A DNA stretch of 64,000 nt from Acanthosepion esculentum (taxonomy: Eukaryota; Mollusca; Cephalopoda; Sepiida; Sepiidae). Below are positions 50,739-62,600 of the stretch, piece after piece. The stretch covers positions 29,590,968-29,654,967 of the forward strand of contig OZ038509.1 of the NCBI GenBank assembly GCA_964036315.1, read 5' to 3'. Below the pieces are notes generated by a model. It ran no database searches and was not told the origin of the DNA. It saw only the letters and a list, made by a program, of their open reading frames with translations. How positions within the stretch are numbered: position 1 is the first letter of the stretch; every line of letters begins with the position of its first letter. The translations under genes were made by a program, and so were the position numbers.

Positions 50739-53700
50739 ATCGATATGGTATCGATCAGAAAATATTGATTTTGACAATTTCCAACAGTTTCCACAAAGTT
50801 TTATTGCAAATATAAAGTTTTACAAACATTTGAAAAATATTGAAATTTCAATGCAAAAGTAAGCATTTCAAGCTAGTTTTTCAACGTTAAACACGGTATT
50901 TTGAAAATTGATGTTGCTGTTTGAAAACATTAGAAAACCAATAAAATTATTGAAAATCGATATGGTATCGATCAGAAAATATAGATTTTGACAATTTCCA
51001 ACAGTTTCCACAAAGTTTTATTGCAAATATTAAGTTTTACAAAGTTTTGAAAAATATTGAAATTTCAATGCAAAAGTAAGCATTTCAAGCTAGTTTTTCA
51101 ACGTTAAACACGGTATTTTGCAAATTGATGTTGCTGTTTGAAAACATTAGAAAACCAATAAAATTATTGAAAATCGATATGGTATCGATCAGAAAATATT
51201 GATTTTGACAATTTCCAACAGTTTCCACAAAGTTTTATTGCAAATATTAAGTTTTACAAAGTTTTGAAAAATATTGAAATTTCAATGCAAAAGTAAGCAT
51301 TTCAAGCTAGTTTTTCAACGTTAAACACGGTATTTTGCAAATTGATGTTGCTGTTTGAAAACATTAGAAAACCAATAAAATTATTGAAAATCGATATGGT
51401 ATCGATCAGAAAATATAGATTTTGACAATTTCCCACAGTTTCCACAAAGTTTTATTGCAAATATTAAGTTTTACAAAGTTTTGAAAAATATTGAAATTTC
51501 AACGCAAAAGTAAGCATTTCAAGCTAGTTTTTCAACGTTAAACACGCTATTTTGCAAATTGATGTTGCTGTTTGAAAACATTAGAAAACCAATAAAATTA
51601 TTGAAAATCGATATGGTATCGATCAGAAAATATTGATTTTGACAATTTCCAACAGTTTCCACAAAGTTTTATTGCAAATATAAAGTTTTAGAAACATTTG
51701 AAAAATATTGAAATTTCAATGCAAAAGTAAGCATTTCAAGCTAGTTTTTCAACGTTAAACACGGTATTTTGCAAATTGATGTTGCTGTTTGAAAACATTA
51801 GAAAACCAATAAAATTATTGAAAATCGATATGGTATCGATCAGAAAATATAGATTTTGACAATTTCCAACAGTTTCCACAAAGTTTTATTGCAAATATTA
51901 AGTTTTACAAAGTTTTGAAAAATATTGAAATTTCAATGCAAAAGTAAGCATCTCAAGCTAGTTTTTCAACGTTAAACACGGTATTCTGCAAATTAATGTT
52001 GCTGTTTGAAAACATTAGAAAACCAATAAAATTATTGAAAATCGATATGGTATCGATCAGAAAATATTGATTTTGACAATTTCCAACAGTTTCCACAAAG
52101 TTTTATTGCAAATATTATGTTTTACAAACTTTTGAAAAATATTGAAATTTCAACGCAAAAGTCAGCATTTCAAGCTACTTTTTCAACGTTAAACACGCTA
52201 TTCTGCAAATTAATGTTGCTGTTTGAAAACATTAGAAAACCAATAAAATTATTGAAAATCGTTATGGTATCGATCAGAAAATATAGATTTTGACAATTTC
52301 CAACAGTTTCCACAAAGTTTTATTGCAAATATTAAGTTTTACAAAGTTTTGAAAAATATTGAAATTTCAATGCAAAAGTAAGCATTTCAAGCTAGTTTTT
52401 CAACGTTAAACACGGTATTTTGAAAATTGATGTTGCTGTTTGAAAACATTAGAAAACCAATAAAATTATTGAAAATCGATATGGTATCGATCAGAAAATA
52501 TAGATTTTGACAATTTCCCACAGTTTCCACAAAGTTTTATTGCAAATATTAAGTTTTACAAAGTTTTGAAAAATAATGAAATTTCAATGCAAAAGTAAGC
52601 ATTTCAAGCTAGTTTTTCAACGTGAAACACGGTATTTTGCAAATTGATGTTGCTGTTTGAAAACATTAGAAAACCAATAAAATTATTGAAAATCGATATG
52701 GTATCGATCAGAAAATATTGATTTTGACAATTTCCAACAGTTTCCACAAAGTTTTATTGCAAATATAATGTTTTACAAACTTTTGAAAAATATTGAAATT
52801 TCAACGCAAAAGTCAGCATTTCAAGCTACTTTTTCAACGTTAAACACGCTATTTTGCAAATTGATGTTGCTGTTTGAAAACATTAGAAAACCAATAAAAT
52901 TATTGAAAATCGATATGGTATCGATCAGAAAATATTGATTTTGACAATTTCCAACAGTTTCCACAAAGTTTTATTGCAAATATAAAGTTTTACAAACATT
53001 TGAAAAATATTGAAATTTCAATGCAAAAGTAAGCATTTCAAGCTAGTTTTTAAACGTTAAACACGGTATTTTGCAAATTGATGTTGCTGTTTGAAAACAT
53101 TAGAAAACCAATAAAATTATTGAAAATCGATATGGTATCGATCAGAAAATATAGATTTTGACAATTTCCAACAGTTTCCACAAAGTTTTATTGCAAATAT
53201 TAAGTTTTACAAAGTTTTGAAAAATATTGAAATTTCAATGCAAAAGTAAGCATTTCAAGCTAGTTTTTCAACGTTAAACACGGTATTTTGCAAATTGATG
53301 TTGCTGTTTGAAAACATTAGAAAACCAATAAAATTATTGAAAATCGATATGGTATCGATCAGAAAATATTGATTTTGACAATTTCCAACAGTTTCCACAA
53401 AGTTTTATTGCAAATATTAAGTTTTACAAAGTTTTGAAAAATATTGAAATTTCAATGCAAAAGTAAGCATTTCAAGCTAGTTTTTCAACGTTAAACACGG
53501 TATTTTGCAAATTGATGTTGCTGTTTGAAAACATTAGAAAACCAATAAAATTATTGAAAATCGATATGGTATCGATCAGAAAATATAGATTTTGACAATT
53601 TCCCACAGTTTCCACAAAGTTTTATTGCAAATATAAAGTTTTAGAAACATTTGAAAAATATTGAAATTTCAATGCAAAAGTAAGCATTTCAAGCTAGTTT

Positions 53701-54644
53701 TTCAACGTTAAACACGGTATTTTGCAAATTGATGTTGCTGTTTGAAAACATTAGAAAACCAATAAAATTATTGAAAATCGATATGGTATCGATCAGAAAA
53801 TATAGATTTTGACAATTTCCAACAGTTTCCACAAAGTTTTATTGCAAATATTAAGTTTTACAAAGTTTTGAAAAATATTGAAATTTCAATGCAAAAGTAA
53901 GCATCTCAAGCTAGTTTTTCAACGTTAAACACGGTATTCTGCAAATTAATGTTGCTGTTTGAAAACATTAGAAAACCAATAAAATTATTGAAAATCGATA
54001 TGGTATCGATCAGAAAATATTGATTTTGACAATTTCCAACAGTTTCCACAAAGTTTTATTGCAAATATTATGTTTTACAAACTTTTGAAAAATATTGAAA
54101 TTTCAACGCAAAAGTCAGCATTTCAAGCTACTTTTTCAACGTTAAACACGCTATTCTGCAAATTAATGTTGCTGTTTGAAAACATTAGAAAACCAATAAA
54201 ATTATTGAAAATCGTTATGGTATCGATCAGAAAATATAGATTTTGACAATTTCCAACAGTTTCCACAAAGTTTTATTGCAAATATTAAGTTTTACAAAGT
54301 TTTGAAAAATATTGAAATTTCAATGCAAAAGTAAGCATTTCAAGTTAGTTTTTCAACGTTAAACACGGTATTTTGCAAATTGATGTTGCTGTTTGAAAAC
54401 ATTAGAAAACCAATAAAATTATTGAAAATCGATATGGTATCGATCAGAAAATATTGATTTTGACAATTTCCAACAGTTTCCACAAAGTTTTATTGCAAAT
54501 ATTAAGTTTTACAAAGTTTTGAAAAATATTGAAATTTCAATGCAAAAGTAAGCATTTCAAGCTAGTTTTTCAACGTTAAACACGGTATTTTGAAAATTGA
54601 TGTTGCTGTTTGAAAACATTAGAAAACCAATAAAATTATTGAAA
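50739..54644 (+). repeat. Second copy of the 24929-31003 series
   Basis: Ba (50739), At, A, S, B_g, D_c, R, At (GTTATGG), O (52475), Cg, B (TTTTTAAACG), At, A, S/B_g fusion (53560), D_c, R, At (GTTATGG, GTTAG), Aa (54428). It follows the earlier series monomer by monomer but lacks the nine monomers 26882-28834 and has one fused monomer. Single-copy changes of the earlier series, such as AGGAAACC at 29486, are not shared. Confidence 0.9.
53560..53776 (+). repeat. Chimeric S/B_g monomer
   Basis: This monomer begins like S (TAG, TTTCCCAC) and from position 76 is B_g (TAAAG, TTTTAGAAACATTTG). The corresponding place in the paralogue (29703-30135) has S and B_g as two separate monomers. A crossover between about 46 and 75 of the two, removing 216 bp, explains both its structure and the offset step from 23857 to 23641. 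Confidence 0.9.
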
Positions 54645-57600
54645 ATCGATATGGTATCGATCAAAAAATATAGATTTTGACAATTTCCCACAGTTTCCAC
54701 AAAGTTTTATTGCAAATATTAAGTTTTACAAAGTTTTGAAAAATATTGAAATTTCAACGCAAAAGTCAGCATTTCAAGCTACTTTTTCAACGTTAAACAC
54801 GGTATTTTGCAAATTGATGTTGCTGTTTGAAAACATTAGAAAACCAATAAAATTATTGAAAATCGATATGGTATCGATCAGAAAATATTTATTTTGACAA
54901 TTTCCAACAGTTTCCACAAAGTTTTATTGCAAATATAATGTTTTACAAACTTTTGAAAAATATTGAAATTTCAACGCAAAAGTCAGCATTTCAAGCTACT
55001 TTTTCAACGTTAAACACGCTATTTTGCAAATTGATGTTGCTGTTTGAAAACATTAGAAAACCAATAAAATTATTGAAAATCGATATGGTATCGATCAGAA
55101 AATATTGATTTTGACAATTTCCAACAGTTTCCACAAAGTTTTATTGCAAATATAAAGTTTTACAAACATTTGAAAAATATTGAAATTTCAATGCAAAAGT
55201 AAGCATTTCAAGCTAGTTTTTCAACGTTAAACACGGTATTTTGCAAATTGATGTTGCTGTTTGAAAACATTAGAAAACCAATAAAATTATTGAAAATCGA
55301 TATGGTATCGATCAGAAAATATAGATTTTGACAATTTCCAACAGTTTCCACAAAGTTTTATTGCAAATATTAAGTTTTACAAAGTTTTGAAAAATATTGA
55401 AATTTCAATGCAAAAGTAAGCATCTCAAGCTAGTTTTTCAACGTTAAACACGGTATTCTGCAAATTAATGTTGCTGTTTGAAAACATTAGAAAAGCAATA
55501 AAATTATTGAAAATCGATATGGTATCGATCAGAAAATATTGATTTTGACAATTTCCAACAGTTTCCACAAAGTTTTATTGCAAATATAAAGTTTTACAAA
55601 CATTTGAAAAATATTGAAATTTCAATGCAAAAGTAAGCATTTCAAGCTAGTTTTTCAGCGTTAAACACGGTATTTTGAAAATTGATGTTGCTGTTTGAAA
55701 ACATTAGAAAACCAATAAAATTATTGAAAATCGATATGGTATCGATCAGAAAATATTGATTTTGACAATTTCCAACAGTTTCCACAAAGTTTTATTGCAA
55801 ATATTAAGTTTTACAATGTTTTGAAAAATATTGAAATTTCAACGCAAAAGTCAGCATTTCAAGCTAGTTTTTCAACGTTAAACACGGTATTTTGCAAATT
55901 GATGTTGCTGTTTGAAAACATTAGAAAACCAATAAAATTATTGAAAATCGATATGGTATCGATCAGAAAATATTGATTTTGACAATTTCCAACAGTTTCC
56001 ACAAAGTTTTATTGCAAATATTAAGTTTTACAAAGTTTTGAAAAATATTGAAATTTCAATGCAAAAGTAAGCATTTCAAGCTAGTTTTTCAACGTTAAAC
56101 ACGGTATTTTGCAAATTGATGTTGCTGTTTGAAAACATTAGAAAACCAATAAAATTATTGAAAATCGATATGGTATCGATCAGAAAATATTGATTTTGAC
56201 AATTTCCAACAGTTTCCACAAAGTTTTATTGCAAATATTAAGTTTTACAAAGTTTTGAAAAATATTGAAATTTCAATGCAAAAGTAAGCATTTCAAGCTA
56301 GTTTTTCAACGTTAAACACGGTATTTTGCAAATTGATGTTGCTGTTTGAAAACATTAGAAAACCAATAAAATTATTGAAAATCGATATGGTATCGATCAG
56401 AAAATATTGATTTTGACAATTTCCAACAGTTTCCACAAAGTTTTATTGCAAATATTAAGTTTTACAAAGTTTTGAAAAATATTGAAATTTCAATGCAAAA
56501 GTAAGCATTTCAAGCTAGTTTTTCAACGTTAAACACGGTATTTTGCAAATTGATGTTGGTGTTTGAAAACATTAGAAAACCAATAAAATTATTGAAAATC
56601 GATATGGTATCGATCAGAAAATATTTATTTTGACAATTTCCAACAGTTTCCACAAAGTTTTATTGCAAATATAATGTTTTACAAACTTTTGAAAAATATT
56701 GAAATTTCAACGCAAAAGTCAGCATTTCAAGCTACTTTTTCAACGTTAAACACGCTATTTTGCAAATTGATGTTGCTGTTTGAAAACATTAGAAAACCAA
56801 TAAAATTATTGAAAATCGATATGGTATCGATCAGAAAATATTGATTTTGACAATTTCCAACAGTTTCCACAAAGTTTTATTGCAAATATAAAGTTTTACA
56901 AACATTTGAAAAATATTGAAATTTCAATGCAAAAGTAAGCATTTCAAGCTAGTTTTTCAACGTTAAACACGGTATTTTGCAAATTGATGTTGCTGTTTGA
57001 AAACATTAGAAAACCAATAAAATTATTGAAAATCGATATGGTATCGATCAGAAAATATAGATTTTGACAATTTCCAACAGTTTCCACAAAGTTTTATTGC
57101 AAATATTAAGTTTTACAAAGTTTTGAAAAATATTGAAATTTCAATGCAAAAGTAAGCATCTCAAGCTAGTTTTTCAACGTTAAACACGGTATTCTGCAAA
57201 TTAATGTTGCTGTTTGAAAACATTAGAAAAGCAATAAAATTATTGAAAATCGATATGGTATCGATCAGAAAATATTGATTTTGACAATTTCCAACAGTTT
57301 CCACAAAGTTTTATTGCAAATATAAAGTTTTACAAACATTTGAAAAATATTGAAATTTCAATGCAAAAGTAAGCATTTCAAGCTAGTTTTTCAGCGTTAA
57401 ACACGGTATTTTGAAAATTGATGTTGCTGTTTGAAAACATTAGAAAACCAATAAAATTATTGAAAATCGATATGGTATCGATCAGAAAATATTGATTTTG
57501 ACAATTTCCAACAGTTTCCACAAAGTTTTATTGCAAATATTAAGTTTTACAAAGTTTTGAAAAATATTGAAATTTCAATGCAAAAGTAAGCATTTCAAGC

Positions 57601-59635
57601 TAGTTTTTCAACGTTAAACACGGTATTTTGAAAATTGATGTTGCTGTTTGAAAACATTAGAAAACCAATAAAATTATTGAAAATCGATATGGTATCGATC
57701 AGAAAATATTGATTTTGACAATTTCCAACAGTTTCCACAAAGTTTTATTGCAAATATAAAGTTTTACAAACATTTGAAAAATATTGAAATTTCAATGCAA
57801 AAGTAAGCATTTCAAGCTAGTTTTTCAACGTTAAACACGGTATTTTGCAAATTGATGTTGCTGTTTGAAAACATTAGAAAACCAATAAAATTATTGAAAA
57901 TCGATATGGTATCGATCAGAAAATATTGATTTTGACAATTTCCAACAGTTTCCACAAAGTTTTATTGCAAATATTAAGTTTTACAAAGTTTTGAAAAATA
58001 TTGAAATTTCAATGAAAAAGTAAGCATTTCAAGCTAGTTTTTCAACGTTAAACACGGTATTTTGCAAATTGATGTTGCTGTTTGAAAACATTAGAAAACC
58101 AATAAAATTATTGAAAATCGATATGGTATCGATCAGAAAATATTGATTTTGACAATTTCCAACAGTTTCCACAAAGTTTTATTGCAAATATTAAGTTTTA
58201 CAAAGTTTTGAAAAATATTGAAATTTCAATGCAAAAGTAAGCATTTCAAGCTAGTTTTTCAACGTTAAACACGGTATTTTGCAAATTGATGTTGCTGTTT
58301 GAAAACATTAGAAAACCAATAAAATTATTGAAAATCGATATGGTATCGATCAGAAAATATTGATTTTGACAATTTCCAACAGTTTCCACAAAGTTTTATT
58401 GCAAATATTAAGTTTTACAAAGTTTTGAAAAATATTGAAATTTCAATGCAAAAGTAAGCATTTCAAGCTAGTTTTTCAACGTTAAACACGGTATTTTGCA
58501 AATTGATGTTGCTGTTTGAAAACATTAGAAAACCAATAAAATTATTGAAAATCGATATGGTATCGATCAGAAAATATTTATTTTGACAATTTCCAACAGT
58601 TTCCACAAAGTTTTATTGCAAATATAATGTTTTACAAACTTTTGAAAAATATTGAAATTTCAACGCAAAAGTCAGCATTTCAAGCTACTTTTTCAACGTT
58701 AAACACGCTATTTTGCAAATTGATGTTGCTGTTTGAAAACATTAGAAAACCAATAAAATTATTGAAAATCGATATGGTATCGATCAGAAAATATTGATTT
58801 TGACAATTTCCAACAGTTTCCACAAAGTTTTATTGCAAATATAAAGTTTTACAAACATTTGAAAAATATTGAAATTTCAATGCAAAAGTAAGCATTTCAA
58901 GCTAGTTTTTCAACGTTAAACACGGTATTTTGCAAATTGATGTTGCTGTTTGAAAACATTAGAAAACCAATAAAATTATTGAAAATCGATATGGTATCGA
59001 TCAGAAAATATAGATTTTGACAATTTCCAACAGTTTCCACAAAGTTTTATTGCAAATATTAAGTTTTACAAAGTTTTGAAAAATATTGAAATTTCAATGC
59101 AAAAGTAAGCATCTCAAGCTAGTTTTTCAACGTTAAACACGGTATTCTGCAAATTAATGTTGCTGTTTGAAAACATTAGAAAAGCAATAAAATTATTGAA
59201 AATCGATATGGTATCGATCAGAAAATATTGATTTTGACAATTTCCAACAGTTTCCACAAAGTTTTATTGCAAATATAAAGTTTTACAAACATTTGAAAAA
59301 TATTGAAATTTCAATGCAAAAGTAAGCATTTCAAGCTAGTTTTTCAGCGTTAAACACGGTATTTTGAAAATTGATGTTGCTGTTTGAAAACATTAGAAAA
59401 CCACTAAAATTATTGAAAATCGATATGGTATCGATCAGAAAATATTGATTTTGACAATTTCCAACAGTTTCCACAAAGTTTTATTGCAAATATTAAGTTT
59501 TACAAAGTTTTGAAAAATATTGAAATTTCAATGCAAAAGTAAGCATTTCAAGCTAGTTTTTCAACGTTAAACACGGTATTTTGCAAATTGATGTTGCTGT
59601 TTGAAAACATTAGAAAACCAATAAAATTATTGAAA
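54645..59635 (+). repeat. N-C-B-D-Bg series with 9-monomer period
   Basis: N (54645), C, B, D, Bg and a mixed monomer (55730: TTAAG, ACAATG, CAACGC, GTCAG, GCTAG) precede A-A-A-C-B-D-Bg-Aa-B (55947-57899) and A-A-A-C-B-D-Bg-A (57900-59635). The second starts 1953 bp, nine monomers, after the first. Bg at 59202 ends CCACTAAAATT. The first twelve of these monomers match 31872-34475. Confidence 0.9.
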
Positions 59636-62600
59636 ATCGATATGGTATCGATCAGAAAATATAGATTTTGACAATTTCCCACAGTTTCCACAAAGTTTTA
59701 TTGCAAATATTAAGTTTTACAAAGTTTTGAAAAATATTGAAATTTCAACGCAAAAGTCAGCATTTCAAGCTACTTTTTCAACGTTAAACACGCTATTTTG
59801 CAAATTGATGTTGCTGTTTGAAAACATTAGAAAACCAATAAAATTATTGAAAATCGATATGGTATCGATCAGAAAATATTGATTTTGACAATTTCCAACA
59901 GTTTCCACAAAGTTTTATTGCAAATATTAAGTTTTACAAAGTTTTGAAAAATATTGAAATTTCAATGCAAAAGTAAGCATTTCAAGCTAGTTTTTCAACG
60001 TTAAACACGGTATTTTGCAAATTGATGTTGCTGTTTGAAAACATTAGAAAACCAATAAAATTATTGAAAATCGATATGGTATCGATCAGAAAATATTTAT
60101 TTTGACAATTTCCAACAGTTTCCACAAAGTTTTATTGCAAATATAATGTTTTACAAACTTTTGAAAAATATTGAAATTTCAACGCAAAAGTCAGCATTTC
60201 AAGCTACTTTTTCAACGTTAAACACGCTATTTTGCAAATTGATGTTGCTGTTTGAAAACATTAGAAAACCAATAAAATTATTGAAAATCGATATGGTATC
60301 GATCAGAAAATATTGATTTTGACAATTTCCAACAGTTTCCACAAAGTTTTATTGCAAATATAAAGTTTTACAAACATTTGAAAAATATTGAAATTTCAAT
60401 GCAAAAGTAAGCATTTCAAGCTAGTTTTTCAACGTTAAACACGGTATTTTGCAAATTGATGTTGCTGTTTGAAAACATTAGAAAACCAATAAAATTATTG
60501 AAAATCGATATGGTATCGATCAGAAAATATAGATTTTGACAATTTCCAACAGTTTCCACAAAGTTTTATTGCAAATATTAAGTTTTACAAAGTTTTGAAA
60601 AATATTGAAATTTCAATGCAAAAGTAAGCATCTCAAGCTAGTTTTTCAACGTTAAACACGGTATTCTGCAAATTAATGTTGCTGTGTGAAAACATTAGAA
60701 AAGCAATAAAATTATTGAAAATCGATATGGTATCGATCAGAAAATATTGATTTTGACAATTTCCAACAGTTTCCACAAAGTTTTATTGCAAATATAAAGT
60801 TTTACAAACATTTGAAAAATATTGAAATTTCAATGCAAAAGTAAGCATTTCAAGCTAGTTTTTCAGCGTTAAACACGGTATTTTGAAAATTGATGTTGCT
60901 GTTTGAAAACATTAGAAAACCAATAAAATTATTGAAAATCGATATGGTATCGATCTGAAAATATTGATTTTGACAATTTCCAACAGTTTCCACAAAGTTT
61001 TATTGCAAATATAAAGTTTTACAAACTTTTGAAAAATATTGAAATTTCAATGCAAAAGTAAGCATTTCAAGCTAGTTTTTCAACGTTAAACACGGTATTT
61101 TGAAAATTGATGTTGCTGTTTGAAAACATTAGAAAACCAATAAAATTATTGAAAATCGATATGGTATCGATCAGAAAATATAGATTTTGACAATTTCCCA
61201 CAGTTTCCACAAAGTTTTATTGCAAATATTAAGTTTTACAAAGTTTTGAAAAATATTGAAATTTCAACGCAAAAGTCAGCATTTCAAGCTACTTTTTCAA
61301 CGTTAAACACGCTATTTTGCAAATTGATGTTGCTGTTTGAAAACATTAGAAAACCAATAAAATTATTGAAAATCGATATGGTATCGATCAGAAAATATTG
61401 ATTTTGACAATTTCCAACAGTTTCCACAAAGTTTTATTGCAAATATAAAGTTTTACAAACATTTGAAAAATATTGAAATTTCAATGCAAAAGTAAGCATT
61501 TCAAGCTAGTTTTTCAACGTTAAACACGGTATTTTGCAAATTGATGTTGCTGTTTGAAAACATTAGAAAACCAATAAAATTATTGAAAATCGATATGGTA
61601 TCGATCAGAAAATATTGATTTTGACAATTTCCAACAGTTTCCACAAAGTTTTATTGCAAATATTAAGTTTTACAAAGTTTTGAAAAATATTGAAATTTCA
61701 ATGCAAAAGTAAGCATTTCAAGCTAGTTTTTCAACGTTAAACACGGTATTTTGCAAATTGATGTTGCTGTTTGAAAACATTAGAAAACCAATAAAATTAT
61801 TGAAAATCGATATGGTATCGATCAGAAAATATTTATTTTGACAATTTCCAACAGTTTCCACAAAGTTTTATTGCAAATATAATGTTTTACAAACTTTTGA
61901 AAAATATTGAAATTTCAACGCAAAAGTCAGCATTTCAAGCTACTTTTTCAACGTTAAACACGCTATTTTGCAAATTGATGTTGCTGTTTGAAAACATTAG
62001 AAAACCAATAAAATTATTGAAAATCGATATGGTATCGATCAGAAAATATTGATTTTGACAATTTCCAACAGTTTCCACAAAGTTTTATTGCAAATATAAA
62101 GTTTTACAAACATTTGAAAAATATTGAAATTTCAATGCAAAAGTAAGCATTTCAAGCTAGTTTTTCAACGTTAAACACGGTATTTTGCAAATTGATGTTG
62201 CTGTTTGAAAACATTAGAAAACCAATAAAATTATTGAAAATCGATATGGTATCGATCAGAAAATATAGATTTTGACAATTTCCAACAGTTTCCACAAAGT
62301 TTTATTGCAAATATTAAGTTTTACAAAGTTTTGAAAAATATTGAAATTTCAATGCAAAAGTAAGCATCTCAAGCTAGTTTTTCAACGTTAAACACGGTAT
62401 TCTGCAAATTAATGTTGCTGTGTGAAAACATTAGAAAAGCAATAAAATTATTGAAAATCGATATGGTATCGATCAGAAAATATTGATTTTGACAATTTCC
62501 AACAGTTTCCACAAAGTTTTATTGCAAATATAAAGTTTTACAAACATTTGAAAAATATTGAAATTTCAATGCAAAAGTAAGCATTTCAAGCTAGTTTTTC

